Origin: Priestia aryabhattai B8W22
Lineage (GTDB): Bacteria; Bacillota; Bacilli; Bacillales; Bacillaceae_H
Direction of reading: 5' to 3'
Length of the DNA stretch: 64,000 nucleotides
NCBI RefSeq assembly: GCF_000956595.1
Contig: NZ_JYOO01000028.1
Span: 1-64,000, forward strand
The notes beneath the pieces are model-generated. The model had not been told where the DNA came from, made no database searches, and saw only the letters and a list, made by a program, of their open reading frames with translations. The position numbers and the translations under genes are program-made. Position 1 is the stretch's first letter; each line of letters begins with the position of its first letter. Shown piece after piece: positions 15,718 to 27,557 of the stretch.

Positions 15718-16242
15718 ATGAAGAAAAAAGTGATGGGAGCAGTTTATGCTCTTTTAACGGTGTTCATTTTAGGTGCCTGCAGTACCGAAGACGTTGTGAC
15801 AAATCATTCAAATCCAAAAGTTTCTGTTTTTACTACAGTTAAACCACTGACGAAAAAAGAATTTAGTGAAGTTGGAACATCAGGGTTAACAAGCCCTTCT
15901 AAAAAAGATTTTCACAAAGTACATATGACTCTTACTTTACACGGTACGGACTACCTGTCGGATATTCAAGTTAAGCTACCTAACTATAAAGAAGCTTTTA
16001 ATAACATGAAAGACGATCAGCAAACAAGATATTGGTTTGGCAGCGGTTCAGATGAAGAGCAAGAAAACAAAAACATCTATACAAGGGAATTTGTCCTTTA
16101 TACGAAAGGCTTAAACGACAAGCAAATCAAAGATATTTTAGCAGCAGCTAAGGTAAAGACGTCCTGGGTGGTAAAGGATACAAAAGCGAAAGATCAATCG
16201 GAATTTCCTGCTGGTAAAAACATAAAATTTGAAGCAAAATGA
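15718..16242 (+). CDS. Lipoprotein of unknown function
   Basis: A 174-residue protein with a lipoprotein signal peptide: KKK n-region, hydrophobic core and lipobox LGAC (Cys21), so it should be lipid-anchored on the outer membrane face. The mature part contains FHKVHMTLTLHGTDYLSDIQVKLPNYKEAF and a possible DDQQTRYWFGSGSDEEQENKNIYTREFVLY segment; no family is recognised. AAGGAGAACGAGC precedes the ATG. It is monocistronic with its own terminator. Confidence 0.75.
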   Translation: MKKKVMGAVYALLTVFILGACSTEDVVTNHSNPKVSVFTTVKPLTKKEFSEVGTSGLTSPSKKDFHKVHMTLTLHGTDYLSDIQVKLPNYKEAFNNMKDDQQTRYWFGSGSDEEQENKNIYTREFVLYTKGLNDKQIKDILAAAKVKTSWVVKDTKAKDQSEFPAGKNIKFEAK

Positions 16243-16254
16243 GAAATGCCCCAA

Positions 16255-16296
16255 TTAGCAAAAGCCCCCTTTATTAAAAGAGGGCTTTCTCTTATT
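16255..16296 (+). terminator. Terminator of the lipoprotein gene
   Basis: AAAGCCCCCTTTT/AAAAGAGGGCTTT arms with a following T-rich stretch. Confidence 0.75.
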
Positions 16297-16383
16297 ATAT
16301 GAAAAACGATTACCTTGTCACCTGCAGCTCAATGTTTGGATTTGAGGCCAGACTTTCAGAGTGCAGCATATCTTCTAAGCTAT

Positions 16384-16824
16384 CTACCCGTTATAAACGC
16401 TAGCGCATGTTCCAGGCTTTGGCTCATAGTAGCAATGATTTTTGTATTGACCAGAAGCGGGTTGACCGTACCAGGTTGGAGGGCATGGAGCGGATGGATT
16501 AAAGTACCACAGTGCATATTTCCCGGGATGTTCTCTCCAATAATCCAAATTCTTTTTGGCTAACCTTTTTTCAACACCTCTTGCTCTTTGATAAAATACG
16601 TTTCCTTTTTGAACAGCCTCGAACGAATAGTTGCCTCCCTGCACCTGATAAATAACTTGCGGAACGGATCTTAAATTCTTGAAATCTAAACAGTTTGCTT
16701 TAAGGCGATTTACAATGACATTTCCAACATACAGCATGCCTTGTTTTCCTTCGCCTTCAGCCTCTGCTCTCATCATCCTTGCCATTAAAGCAACGTCTGA
16801 ATCTCGATAATTTACTCTTGGCAT
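16384..16824 (-). CDS. cwlJ: Spore cortex-lytic enzyme CwlJ
   Basis: A 146-residue hydrolase_2 (SleB C-terminal type) enzyme without signal peptide, exactly the CwlJ layout. Markers: ARMMRAEAEGEGKQGMLYVGNVIVNR (conserved catalytic-region Glu21) and the C-terminal ALWYFNPSAPCPPTWYGQPASGQYKNHCYYEPKPGTCASVY. CwlJ hydrolyses spore cortex peptidoglycan during germination and is triggered by Ca-dipicolinate; it sits at the coat-cortex boundary and usually needs GerQ. gerQ is not adjacent here. GGGGTG precedes the ATG. Confidence 0.93.
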   Translation of the reverse strand: MPRVNYRDSDVALMARMMRAEAEGEGKQGMLYVGNVIVNRLKANCLDFKNLRSVPQVIYQVQGGNYSFEAVQKGNVFYQRARGVEKRLAKKNLDYWREHPGKYALWYFNPSAPCPPTWYGQPASGQYKNHCYYEPKPGTCASVYNG

Positions 16825-16958
16825 TTTTTCACCCCAAAAATATACTATGAGAAAAAGCTGGTCTTGATGTCACTGTCCCTAAAATAACAGTAGCTGGATG
16901 TTAAATACACGCTAAGCACACCGACACTACAGAAAGAGTTTCAATTACGAAGAGCTTA

Positions 16959-17450
16959 TTATTTTTCATAATACAGCTGAGCGATTTGCCCGTACTGCTT
17001 CATATCGGTAAGCTTCAAGTGCATTTCTGGAATCCCTTGCTTAAACAGCGGAATACCAGCCCCAAGCAAAACGGGAATGACAGATATAATAAATTCATCC
17101 ACCCTCTCTGCTGTTAAGAAATCAGCGAGAATATCAGCGCCTCCCACCAGCCATATTTTTTTCGTATCTTGACTGAGGTTGTTGAGAAATGACGCCACGC
17201 TTTCGTTTATAAACTCTGCATACGGACCTTTTCCTTGAGCTGAGCGGCTAAACACGTAGCACTTTTTATCGTGATAAGGAAAATCTGGTGTGAGCTTCAG
17301 CACGTGGTCGTACGTAGCCTTTCCCATAACGACCGCATCACACGTTTGATAAAACGCTTCGTAGCCATTGTCTCCCTCTCCTTCTACGCTTTCTAGCCAG
17401 TCAATCTCTCCGTTTTCTCTTGCAATATATACGACGATTTTTTTCTTCAT
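16959..17450 (-). CDS. Dihydrofolate reductase-like (RibD C-terminal) protein
   Basis: A 163-residue RibD_C/DHFR-fold protein. Markers: VVYIARENGEIDWLE, CDAVVMGKATYDHVLKL and WLVGGADILADFLTAERVDEFIISVIPVLLGAGIPLF. Members are predicted NADPH-dependent reductases, usually with unknown substrate. AAAGGAG lies 8 nt before the ATG at 17450. It is divergent from a WYL regulator (about 90 bp gap), which probably controls it. Confidence 0.85.
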   Translation of the reverse strand: MKKKIVVYIARENGEIDWLESVEGEGDNGYEAFYQTCDAVVMGKATYDHVLKLTPDFPYHDKKCYVFSRSAQGKGPYAEFINESVASFLNNLSQDTKKIWLVGGADILADFLTAERVDEFIISVIPVLLGAGIPLFKQGIPEMHLKLTDMKQYGQIAQLYYEK

Positions 17451-17540
17451 TCCCTTTTCTCCTTTCAACTTTACTGTTTCTGTATGATATCATTTTAATA
17501 CGACACTTTTTGTCATATTAAAAGAAAAAGGTGAAAATAA

Positions 17541-18476
17541 GTGGCTAAGTCTACACGACTTGTTGATATGCTCATGTTTATTAATACAAAAAGAACGTTT
17601 ACGGCAAAAGAACTAGCAGAGGAATTTGGTCTTTCCGTGCGGACCGTTCAGCGCTATTTACTGGACTTAAGTGAATTAGGACTGCCTCTTTACAGTGAAA
17701 AAGGACGGGGCGGCGGCTACAAAGTATTAAAAAATCGTATTCTTCCTCCTATTTTATTTACGGAAGAAGAAGCTATTTCTATCTTTTTTGCTTATCAAGC
17801 TCTGCAGTATTATCATGACCTTCCGTTTGATGCAGAAATTCATGCGGCTCTTCAAAAATTTTATGTGTACCTGTCTGAGGAAACAAAGAAAAAAGTAGAT
17901 AAAATGAGTGCTCATATTGCGTTTTGGAATCCTAAAAGAAAACTAGACACTCCTTATTTAAAAGAGCTGTTAGAAGCAAGCCTTGCAGGAAAATATATTG
18001 AATTTCTTTATGATTCAAAGGCGGGTCAAACAAGAAAAGAAGTCAAACCCCTTGGAATTTATGCTCATAACGGTTTATGGTACTGCCCTGCCTATTCCTA
18101 CGATAAGCAAAAAGTATTATTGTTTCGAGCAGATCGTATTCACTCGTTAAAGGTTTTAGAAAAAGACGAAAAGATGTCTCTTACGTTAAAGGAATGGCTT
18201 GAAACAGAACCTGTAAACTCACAGCCGATTTCGTTAAAAGTAACCTTGACGCACGAAGGCGTTCGTCAGTGTAAGGGTGTTCCATGGCTTGAAAATCATG
18301 TGAAGGCGGCGCGGGATGGCGGTGGCTATATTGATACGATAACTGATGGTAATGAATTAAACTACATGGCTTCTTTTTTCTATACCTTAGGGGCTCATGC
18401 CCTTATTGAAGAACCTCAGGAGCTAATTGAAAAGATTTGCTCTCACGCAGAAGAAACGCTGAGGCGATATAAATGA
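17541..18476 (+). CDS. YafY-type HTH/WYL-domain regulator
   Basis: A 311-residue regulator with GTG start: HTH_11 domain (RLVDMLMFINTKRTFTAKELAEEFGLSVRTVQRYLLDLSELGLPLYSEKGRGGGYKV), then a WYL domain (about 135-215; PLGIYAHNGLWYCPAYSYDKQKVLLFRADRI) and a C-terminal WCX-like part. These proteins sense nucleic acid or nucleotide ligands or simply act as repressors of a neighbouring gene. The divergent reductase gene is the likely target. Confidence 0.87.
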   Translation: MAKSTRLVDMLMFINTKRTFTAKELAEEFGLSVRTVQRYLLDLSELGLPLYSEKGRGGGYKVLKNRILPPILFTEEEAISIFFAYQALQYYHDLPFDAEIHAALQKFYVYLSEETKKKVDKMSAHIAFWNPKRKLDTPYLKELLEASLAGKYIEFLYDSKAGQTRKEVKPLGIYAHNGLWYCPAYSYDKQKVLLFRADRIHSLKVLEKDEKMSLTLKEWLETEPVNSQPISLKVTLTHEGVRQCKGVPWLENHVKAARDGGGYIDTITDGNELNYMASFFYTLGAHALIEEPQELIEKICSHAEETLRRYK

Positions 18477-18586
18477 GGTGGAGACAAAAGTAGTTTTTTA
18501 GGGAAGGAACGGTGAACTGAGACTCTTGATAGAAAATGAAATTCGTCCCGATTTTTTCATTATGTAGGTTTCATGTATATGGCTAC

Positions 18587-18729
18587 TTCTAGCAGGTGAT
18601 TGGAGGGCAAGACGAAGACTCCTGCGGGAAAAGCGGAACAGGTGAGACCCCACAGGAGCGCAAGCGACGAGGAGGCTCACCGGCCGCCCGCGGAAAGCGA
18701 AGTCTTGCACGGAAATCAACGGCGGTGTC
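18587..18729. repeat. Dispersed GC-rich repeat, copy 1
   Basis: A 143-bp GC-rich segment that matches 37431-37561 in inverse orientation almost throughout. It contains sub-palindromes: GACTCCTGCGGGA/CCCCACAGGAG and CGGCCGCCCGCGG, with AGACGAAGACT opposite AGCGAAGTCTT at the ends, so the whole unit can fold. It carries no credible gene. Similar units are scattered in Bacillus genomes (recollection). Outside it, the 18477-18850 gap holds only the P450 terminator. Confidence 0.85.
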
Positions 18730-18803
18730 ACAAGAGATCCATACGAGTTCATTTCTCGATTTTGTTCGTCTTTAGATGATATGGCTTTAGTTATGTCTCA
18801 CTC

Positions 18804-18846
18804 TCGCTATAAAAAATAACCTCCGCTAAATAGCGGAGGTTATTTT
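18804..18846 (-). terminator. Terminator of the P450BM3 gene
   Basis: ATAACCTCCGCTA/TAGCGGAGGTTAT perfect stem with A and T runs at both sides, directly after the P450 stop. Confidence 0.92.
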
Positions 18847-18850
18847 TTAT

Positions 18851-22012
<3,162 letters not shown>

Positions 22013-22026
22013 TCACTTGTTAAGTT

Positions 22027-22605
22027 TCATGATTGTCTGCTAAGTGCTGCCCACAGACTCTCTTCTACGCCGGCAAGAAGTTCATCAGTTAAAGATAAAT
22101 AGTCATTTTCAATCATTTCATATACTTCCATAAAGCTTCCAAATAAAATAGCAATTAGCGCATTTTCAGGAAGGTTTCTAATAATGCCTTGCTTTTGTCC
22201 TTCTCTAAAGAATGTGCAAACAAATTCCACCAGCTTTTGATATGCTAAGCGGCTCTCTTCTGTTAAAAAAGCTCCTTGGCTATGAGTTTTAATAAAACCA
22301 AGAGCACGAGGATGATTTTTAGTGAATGTCACCATACCTTCAAAGATATGATGAAATCCATCTCGGTATCCATCTCTCTCGTTTGCCAGACCGCTTTCAA
22401 TGCACTGTAAAAACTCGTTTACATGCTGTTGAAACAGTTCGTTTACAAGGCTTTCTTTATTTTTAAAGTAGCGATAAATTGTTCCTGCTCCTACTTTGGC
22501 ATTTTCTGCAATCATTGGCATCGTTGTTGCATCAAACCCTCTTTCTGCAAACAGCAGAAGCGAAGCAGAAAAAATCGCTTTTTGTTTTGTTGGAGTAGAT
22601 TCCAC
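22027..22605 (-). CDS. bm3R1: Bm3R1, TetR-family repressor of P450BM3
   Basis: A 192-residue TetR repressor; HTH region [49 protein letters not shown]. It represses its own gene and the downstream P450 gene; fatty acids and barbiturates relieve repression in B. megaterium (known). GTG start at 22605 reproduces the known ESTPTKQ N-terminus and follows GAGGTGAT. The palindromic operator lies 22 bp upstream. The P450 start is 26 bp downstream, consistent with a two-gene operon. Confidence 0.96.
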   Translation of the reverse strand: MESTPTKQKAIFSASLLLFAERGFDATTMPMIAENAKVGAGTIYRYFKNKESLVNELFQQHVNEFLQCIESGLANERDGYRDGFHHIFEGMVTFTKNHPRALGFIKTHSQGAFLTEESRLAYQKLVEFVCTFFREGQKQGIIRNLPENALIAILFGSFMEVYEMIENDYLSLTDELLAGVEESLWAALSRQS

Positions 22606-22626
22606 TTTATCACCTCTTTCCAAAAA

Positions 22627-22646
22627 CGGAATGAACGTTCATTCCG
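22627..22646. promoter_or_regulatory. Bm3R1 operator
   Basis: CGGAATGAACGTTCATTCCG, a perfect 20-bp palindrome just upstream of bm3R1. It corresponds to the operator known to bind Bm3R1. Confidence 0.93.
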
Positions 22647-22907
22647 TTACAATTACAAGTATAAAAAACTGCATCTTAATAGTAAAAAGATAACTAGAAA
22701 AGTGGAAATAAAAGGTTCTTTTATTCTAATTTTATACCATTTAAAGGTAATTAACAGAGTCTTTCAGAATCTTTTGTGCTTACAGAAAATTAGTCCACTT
22801 ATCCCCTCTATTAACATAAATTAACACAAACCTCAAAGACAGACGTTTAAGGGAAAAGTAAGGTGGAAATAGAAAAGTGTTACATAAGGCGTAAAGGAGG
22901 AAAAAAA

Positions 22908-23276
22908 ATGAATCAAGCCAAAGTGATAGAATACGAGGAAATGCTTCGTTCAGCCATACTTTCTAGTAACGTAGAGCTGTTAGAAGAATTGCTTTCAAAC
23001 GAGCTTATTTTTGTGAATCATCTGGGGCAACGGCTTTCAAAAGAGGAAGATATAGATACGTATCGTTCTAAAGGTCTTGATATAACAGGCATCGAAGTGT
23101 TGGAACAAGAAATTAAACTGTTTCAAGAACTTGCCGTTACGGTTACAAAGGTAGCGGTAAATGGATCGCTGGCAACCGGTGAAGCCCTTGGAGGCGAATA
23201 CAGCTATACGCGAATTTGGAAAGATGTTGGAGGAAAATTAAAGGTTGTTTCTTGTCACTGCAGCTCTAGCGTATAA
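22908..23276 (+). CDS. DUF4440/SnoaL-like protein
   Basis: A 122-residue NTF2-fold protein of the DUF4440 family: VIEYEEMLRSAILSSNVELLEELLSNELIFVNHLGQRLSKEEDIDTYRS and the end YSYTRIWKDVGGKLKVVSCHCSSS. AAAGGAGG lies 8 nt before the ATG at 22908; the longer frame from 22863 lacks a ribosome site. The normal His of the terminal RVVxxH motif is retained. It is a stand-alone gene; no substrate is inferred. Confidence 0.82.
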   Translation: MNQAKVIEYEEMLRSAILSSNVELLEELLSNELIFVNHLGQRLSKEEDIDTYRSKGLDITGIEVLEQEIKLFQELAVTVTKVAVNGSLATGEALGGEYSYTRIWKDVGGKLKVVSCHCSSSV

Positions 23277-23287
23277 TCAACGCTGCC

Positions 23288-23340
23288 ACAACAAAAAACA
23301 TCCCTCCTTTTATTCTCATTTGCCAAGGGGGATGTTTTTT
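23288..23340. terminator. Bidirectional terminator between the DUF4440 gene and cotJC
   Basis: AAAAAACATCCC and GGGGATGTTTTTT arms with a roughly 25-nt A/T-rich loop, between converging genes. Confidence 0.75.
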
Positions 23341-23346
23341 GGCTAG

Positions 23347-23916
23347 TTAAAAGATTTTTTTACTGTCTCTGTCATCTTTTAAAATCTCAACGGCTTCACG
23401 GAACCGCTGTGAATGAACAATCTCTCTTTCTCGTAAAAATCGTAAGCTGTCGTTTAAATCGGGATCATCTGATATATCAATTAACCATTGATATGTAGCT
23501 CTTGCTTTTTCTTCTGCCGCTATGTCTTCATAAAGATCTGCAATCGGATCTCCTTTTGCCTGTATATACGTAGCTGTAAACGGAACGCCAGCAGCATTAT
23601 TATAATAAAGTGCACTATCATGGTTTACATAGTGTTCTGTCAATCCCGCTGCCTTCAGCTGCTCCGGCGTAGCATCTTTTGTTAGCTTATAAATCATCGT
23701 CGCAATCATTTCAAGATGTGCAAACTCTTCTGTACCAATATCGTTTAACAGTCCAACAACTTTATCGGGAATTGTATAGCGCTGATTCAAATACCGAAGT
23801 GCTGCTGCCAGCTCTCCGTCCGCTCCCCCGTACTGTTCCATTAAATATTTGGCAAGCGTTGGATTACACGTGCTTACTTTCACTGGATACTGCAATTTCT
23901 TTTCATACACCCACAT
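23347..23916 (-). CDS. cotJC: Spore coat protein CotJC (manganese catalase family)
   Basis: A 189-residue protein of the manganese catalase superfamily: GGADGELAAALRYLNQRY, LLNDIGTEEFAHLEMIATMIYKL (conserved Glu/His metal ligands) and DIAAEEKARATYQWLI. CotJC is made in the mother cell and incorporated in the spore coat, where it may protect against peroxide. Last gene of the cotJABC operon. Confidence 0.94.
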   Translation of the reverse strand: MWVYEKKLQYPVKVSTCNPTLAKYLMEQYGGADGELAAALRYLNQRYTIPDKVVGLLNDIGTEEFAHLEMIATMIYKLTKDATPEQLKAAGLTEHYVNHDSALYYNNAAGVPFTATYIQAKGDPIADLYEDIAAEEKARATYQWLIDISDDPDLNDSLRFLREREIVHSQRFREAVEILKDDRDSKKIF

Positions 23917-23937
23917 ATAGTTCCCGCCTTTATCTGC

Positions 23938-24198
23938 TTATATTTGCCATGGCCAAGGGCTTGTTCCCCAGCTCCACTTTCCGTCGGTATAGCTGTTTCC
24001 ATATTGCTGGAGCGGCCCGTACTTTGTTTCAAAGTTTCTTTTTAACTGCATAGCCTGCTGCGCGTATTCGTTAAACTGCTGCATAGCCTGCTGGTCATTC
24101 GGATGGGTATCTAAATACAGCGTTAATTCTACTAATGCAAAATCGATCGCCTGTATTTCTTCTAAATCCTGATAGTACTCCGGAGGTAGTTTTTTCAT
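23938..24198 (-). CDS. cotJB: Spore coat protein CotJB
   Basis: An 86-residue CotJB: YYQDLEEIQAIDFALVELTLYLDTHPNDQQAMQQFNEYAQQAMQLKRNFE and ending WSWGTSPWPWQI, the family pattern. It overlaps cotJA by 4 bp and lies 21 bp before cotJC. Confidence 0.93.
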   Translation of the reverse strand: MKKLPPEYYQDLEEIQAIDFALVELTLYLDTHPNDQQAMQQFNEYAQQAMQLKRNFETKYGPLQQYGNSYTDGKWSWGTSPWPWQI

Positions 24199-24443
24199 TC
24201 TTCATCCCTCTTCTTATCTTTGTATGGATTTTCATAGTAGTCCCAAAAAGCCGGCCACAGCGTTCCTTTTTTTAGCGCTTCTTTCGGTGTAAACTGCTGC
24301 AGATTCGGGGGCTGAAATCCCATGTATAATTGAGGCGGCGTAGAATAATATTTAACTCCTATCCGCCGGCACGGATCATAGATACCGTGGAAAGGTTGAT
24401 AGGTCTTAACCGGTGTAAACATCTTTTTTGGATTGTTATCCAT
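24195..24443 (-). CDS. cotJA: Spore coat protein CotJA
   Basis: An 82-residue CotJA: KTYQPFHGIYDPCRRIGVKYYSTPPQLYMGFQPPNLQQFTPKEALKKGTLWPAFWDYYENPY is the family core. First gene of cotJABC, with AGGAGGACTT before the ATG. The operon is under early mother-cell SigE control in B. subtilis; I could not assign the promoter confidently here. Confidence 0.93.
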   Translation of the reverse strand: MDNNPKKMFTPVKTYQPFHGIYDPCRRIGVKYYSTPPQLYMGFQPPNLQQFTPKEALKKGTLWPAFWDYYENPYKDKKRDEE

Positions 24444-24601
24444 GAGAAGTCCTCCTCTAAAAACACACTCTGTTTTATCCTATTCAGCTGTTATCGAGTT
24501 CATGAAGGAATTTATTTCCGACTTAGGAACCAAACTTTTCTTCATAAAAAAGACCTATGTAAAAAACGTGATAGTTGCCCAATCCCTTTAGGCAGCTTTC
24601 T

Positions 24602-24610
24602 CATACTTTA
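24602..24610 (+). promoter_or_regulatory. Possible SigK -10 element
   Basis: CATACTTTA fits the CATANNNTA -10 consensus of mother-cell SigK and is 36 bp before the Pro-rich protein start. The -35 (AC) is too short to be informative. Confidence 0.35.
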
Positions 24611-24645
24611 TAAAATAGTGATAAAAAAATAGAGGTGATTAAAAA

Positions 24646-25104
24646 TTGGACATTAATTACATGGATTTTTATTCTTACCCCGCAAGATTTCCTGGACTTC
24701 AGCTCCCGCCCGGTCCACCTAGGCCACCAGGCGGTTTACCTACACCTAACCCGCAGCAAGCTCCAACTTCTCCTCCGCCGGCATTTATTCCAGCTCAACA
24801 AACAGCAACTCCATTTGCTGTTGACCCAGGAGCCATTTCTCTATGTCTATTCCGCAACACGTTCATATGGCTTAGAAACGGCTCTAGCTTCTGGTATTTT
24901 CCTATTTTTGTAGGCCCGCGATCGGTTGCAGGATTTAGATGGAATGGACGTTTCTGGACCATTTTCGGTGTGGATACACGACAAATTGTTTCGTTTACGT
25001 GTTTTTACTTACTAACTGCGATTACACGATTGTTTTTATCCCAAAACCAATCAGCAGCACTCCGCTGCATCGTTGAAAGGCTTTTTGAAACACCGGTTTT
25101 TTAA
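24646..25104 (+). CDS. Pro-rich protein with conserved Trp/Phe domain, probably spore-associated; 3' end doubtful
   Basis: TTG start after GAGGTGAT. The N-terminal third is Pro-rich (PGPPRPPGGLPTPNPQQAP), followed by a compact aromatic domain SLCLFRNTFIWLRNGSSFWYFPIFVGPRSVAGFRWNGRFWTIFGVDTRQIVSFTCF. As I recall, homologues in bacilli end at about this point. Here the frame runs 28 more codons and overlaps the opposing LysE-type gene by 83 bp. Removing one T from 25002-25006 would end the protein at 25015, just clear of that gene. Function unknown; a spore-surface role is guessed from context and the SigK-like element. Confidence 0.65.
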   Translation: MDINYMDFYSYPARFPGLQLPPGPPRPPGGLPTPNPQQAPTSPPPAFIPAQQTATPFAVDPGAISLCLFRNTFIWLRNGSSFWYFPIFVGPRSVAGFRWNGRFWTIFGVDTRQIVSFTCFYLLTAITRLFLSQNQSAALRCIVERLFETPVF

Positions 25105-25651
25105 GCCACCTTTTCACGTAATCTATTACATACACCAAGATTAAAAACCATCCTACTGCTATAAGCGTCAGAATAAAACCGAGTATCAGCAGCTGTTGAT
25201 TTGTGTGTGCATCCAAGTTAATAAACTGTGGCATAAACGTAATATAAACTAATACCGTTTTAGGATTAAGAAAATTACTAAGAGCCCCTTGCATATATGA
25301 TTCTCTATAGCAGCGATTAGATGAAGACTTTACAGTTTTTGTTTCTTCTGAAATGGCCTCTAATGAGAGCGTATTTTTGGTCAGAAATATTCTGATACCT
25401 AAGTAAAATAAGTACGCTGCCCCTATGTATTTAATCGTGTTAAACAGATACACCGACTGCGCAATAGCAACAGACAAGCCAAGCACAGCAATGAACGTCC
25501 AAAACGTGAGGCCTGTAGCCATGCCGAGTATGGTAAAACGTCCTGCTTTTGCTCCGTGATGAAGCGTATTTTTCATGATAAGAATTGTATCAGCACCAGG
25601 TATCATGGACATGACCAATGCCATCAGCATGTAAGCAGCTAAATGATCCAC
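25022..25651 (-). CDS. LysE/RhtB-family amino acid exporter
   Basis: A 209-residue six-span exporter. The family signature is at the N-terminus: MALVMSMIPGADTILIMKNTLHHGAKAGRFTILGMATGLTFW, and GALSNFLNPKTVLVYITFMPQF (about 119-140) is the second conserved block. Substrate unknown (amino acid or analogue). It is 27 bp downstream of an AraC regulator on the same strand, a common regulator-exporter pair. Confidence 0.88.
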   Translation of the reverse strand: MDHLAAYMLMALVMSMIPGADTILIMKNTLHHGAKAGRFTILGMATGLTFWTFIAVLGLSVAIAQSVYLFNTIKYIGAAYLFYLGIRIFLTKNTLSLEAISEETKTVKSSSNRCYRESYMQGALSNFLNPKTVLVYITFMPQFINLDAHTNQQLLILGFILTLIAVGWFLILVYVIDYVKRWLKKPVFQKAFQRCSGVLLIGFGIKTIV

Positions 25652-25678
25652 AGCTCTTCTCTCCCTTTTAAGCTATTA

Positions 25679-26512
25679 CTAGCATCCTGTTTTCTTTTCA
25701 CTTTCAAAGATTTTCATGTATTGTTTTGGTGTTAGCCCAACCTGACTTTTAAAAAATCGAGTCAAATGACTTTGATCACTAAATCCCGTTAAAAAAGATA
25801 CGTCAATCGGTTTTTTTCCTTGTTCTAGCAGCTTTTTAGCCTGATTGATTCGAATTGTTTCCAAGTAGCTATATGGAGAAATTCCTTTTTGCTTTGTAAA
25901 AGAGCGCAGCAGCCGGTATTTGCTCCATCCAATTAGCTGACTTAACTCATCCAGCGTGATCTTGTTTGTATAGTTGTCTTCCAAATAGCTGCAGATTGTT
26001 GTGATTTCATGGGACGTGTCAACGGCTGACGAAAGAAAAGAAAGATTTGAATGATCCTGCATGAGTTCTTCTAGCAAATATAAAAATAACTCTTCTTTCT
26101 TAAACTCACGTTCACCATTTAAAATTTGCAAATGAAGCTCTTTTAAACTAGAGACAGCATCACTTCTTTGCACCACGCTGCTGTTAAAATGCGGAAGACT
26201 TTCACTGCCGTTAATGTCAAAAACAGCTTTTTTCATCACTTCTGACATCACATTAATACAGCGATAATCAAGCGTTTTGCCGTCTATTTGTTCACAGCTA
26301 TGGACATCATACGGATTAAACAGCAGCAAATCTCCTGGATTAATAATGTATTCTTTGCCTTGGCAAATTAAATGACGCTGGCCTTCTTCAATAAATCCAA
26401 TCACATAATACTCGTGAAAATGAGCAGGAAACTTTTGCATAATTCCTTTAAAACGATAAGCTTCAATATGTAAATCGGCGTCAACGTGCGCCGTGCGAAT
26501 TTCTTTTGTCAT
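25679..26512 (-). CDS. AraC-family regulator with cupin sensor
   Basis: 277 residues. An N-terminal AraC-type cupin (HFHEYYVIGFIEEGQRHLICQGKEYIINPGDLLLFNPYDVH) precedes two C-terminal HTH units (ITLDELSQLIGWSKYRLLRSFTKQKGISPYSYLETIRINQAKKLLEQG and ISFLTGFSDQSHLTRFFKSQVGLTPKQY region). The ATG at 26512 follows AAGGAGGGG. It is expected to control the LysE-type exporter gene that follows. Confidence 0.87.
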   Translation of the reverse strand: MTKEIRTAHVDADLHIEAYRFKGIMQKFPAHFHEYYVIGFIEEGQRHLICQGKEYIINPGDLLLFNPYDVHSCEQIDGKTLDYRCINVMSEVMKKAVFDINGSESLPHFNSSVVQRSDAVSSLKELHLQILNGEREFKKEELFLYLLEELMQDHSNLSFLSSAVDTSHEITTICSYLEDNYTNKITLDELSQLIGWSKYRLLRSFTKQKGISPYSYLETIRINQAKKLLEQGKKPIDVSFLTGFSDQSHLTRFFKSQVGLTPKQYMKIFESEKKTGC

Positions 26513-26639
26513 CAATCGACCCCTCCTTGTCACATACTAAGCTTTTTAACCATACCATTCACTCGAACATTTTTCTTGTATGATATTGCAGATGAGACTT
26601 TTTTCCATTATTTTTATCCGTTTAGCTACGGGTGGTACT

Positions 26640-26659
26640 AATCACTCTTAAGAGTGATT
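26640..26659. promoter_or_regulatory. Palindromic operator upstream of the two-component genes
   Basis: AATCACTCTTAAGAGTGATT, a perfect 20-bp palindrome. A degenerate copy (ATCACTCT-CA-GGGGTGAT) lies at 28253-28270, before the PepSY gene. Both are followed by a similar C/T-rich stretch and an AT-rich -10 region. Likely the binding site of the adjacent response regulator. Confidence 0.6.
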
Positions 26660-26735
26660 TCTCTTCTTTCCTCTAGTAATTTTCCGCTCAAATGATAAAA
26701 TATAGACACATTTTATGGACGAAAGAAGGGGTACC

Positions 26736-27557
26736 GTGAAATATAGACAAATTAAATGGCTGATTTTGCTTCTTCCAACTCTGACCATCGCGCTTTGGGA
26801 GTATGTTCGCCATGCCTTTTTGCTCCCTTACATCTCAATGGATATGGGAAATGTTCTTTCTCCACTGCTTGTCTTTTTTGTCACGCTTGTGTTTGTCCGC
26901 TATTTATTTTCTATTTTAGAAAAAATACAAGAAGAACTAAGGCAAGAAAAAGAAAACAAAGCAGCGCTTATTGAACGTGAAAAATTAGCTCGTGAACTGC
27001 ATGACGGCATTGCGCAGTCGCTGTTTCTCCTGTCTGTTAAAATGAACAAGTTCGGAAGAAAAAACAGCTTAGAGCAGGATCCCGATTTTATCCGAATGAA
27101 GCAAACCCTGCAGCATGTTCACGACGATACGCGCCAAGCGATTACAAATTTAAAGCATTCTCCTTCAGACTCTTCAGAAAGCTGGACTGAAAGCATCCAT
27201 CAATACGTCGATGATTTAACACATACTCATTTACTAGATGTAAATTTAGATTGGAGACTGTCAGAAACAACGCTGTCGAGAAAAGAAAAAAATGAGCTGT
27301 TTGCCTGTGTGAAAGAAGCTGCTATGAACGTCATTAAACATGCAAAAACAAATAAAATCTGGATTAGAGCCAGTGAAACAGCAGGCGGATGGATTTGTGA
27401 AATTACAGATTTCGGTATAGGTTTCACCTCTGAATCTCTCAAGGCTGGCCTTGGCCTGCAAATTATGAAAGATCGTGCTAAAGATATGAACTGGGACTTT
27501 TCCATTCAGCGAAAACAGAACCAGACCATTGTTAGTATTAAAAAGGAGGTTACGTAA
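26736..27557 (+). CDS. NarL-type sensor histidine kinase
   Basis: 273 residues. Two membrane spans with almost no extracellular loop (about 10-23 and 40-60), a coiled coil, then HisKA_3 with the phospho-acceptor His89 (LARELHDGIAQSLF) and a HATPase domain (NVIKHAKTNKIW, ITDFGIGF, GLGLQIMKDRAK). This intramembrane-sensing layout resembles LiaS/DesK/VraS kinases. GTG at 26736 after GAAGGGG is preferred to the upstream ATG. The stop abuts the response regulator start with no gap. Confidence 0.9.
   Translation: MKYRQIKWLILLLPTLTIALWEYVRHAFLLPYISMDMGNVLSPLLVFFVTLVFVRYLFSILEKIQEELRQEKENKAALIEREKLARELHDGIAQSLFLLSVKMNKFGRKNSLEQDPDFIRMKQTLQHVHDDTRQAITNLKHSPSDSSESWTESIHQYVDDLTHTHLLDVNLDWRLSETTLSRKEKNELFACVKEAAMNVIKHAKTNKIWIRASETAGGWICEITDFGIGFTSESLKAGLGLQIMKDRAKDMNWDFSIQRKQNQTIVSIKKEVT

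Noticed and set aside
18498-18752. 84-aa frame within the GC-rich repeat
   Set aside because: It follows the repeat, has no ribosome site, and the same frame in copy 2 is different; noncoding repeat explains it.
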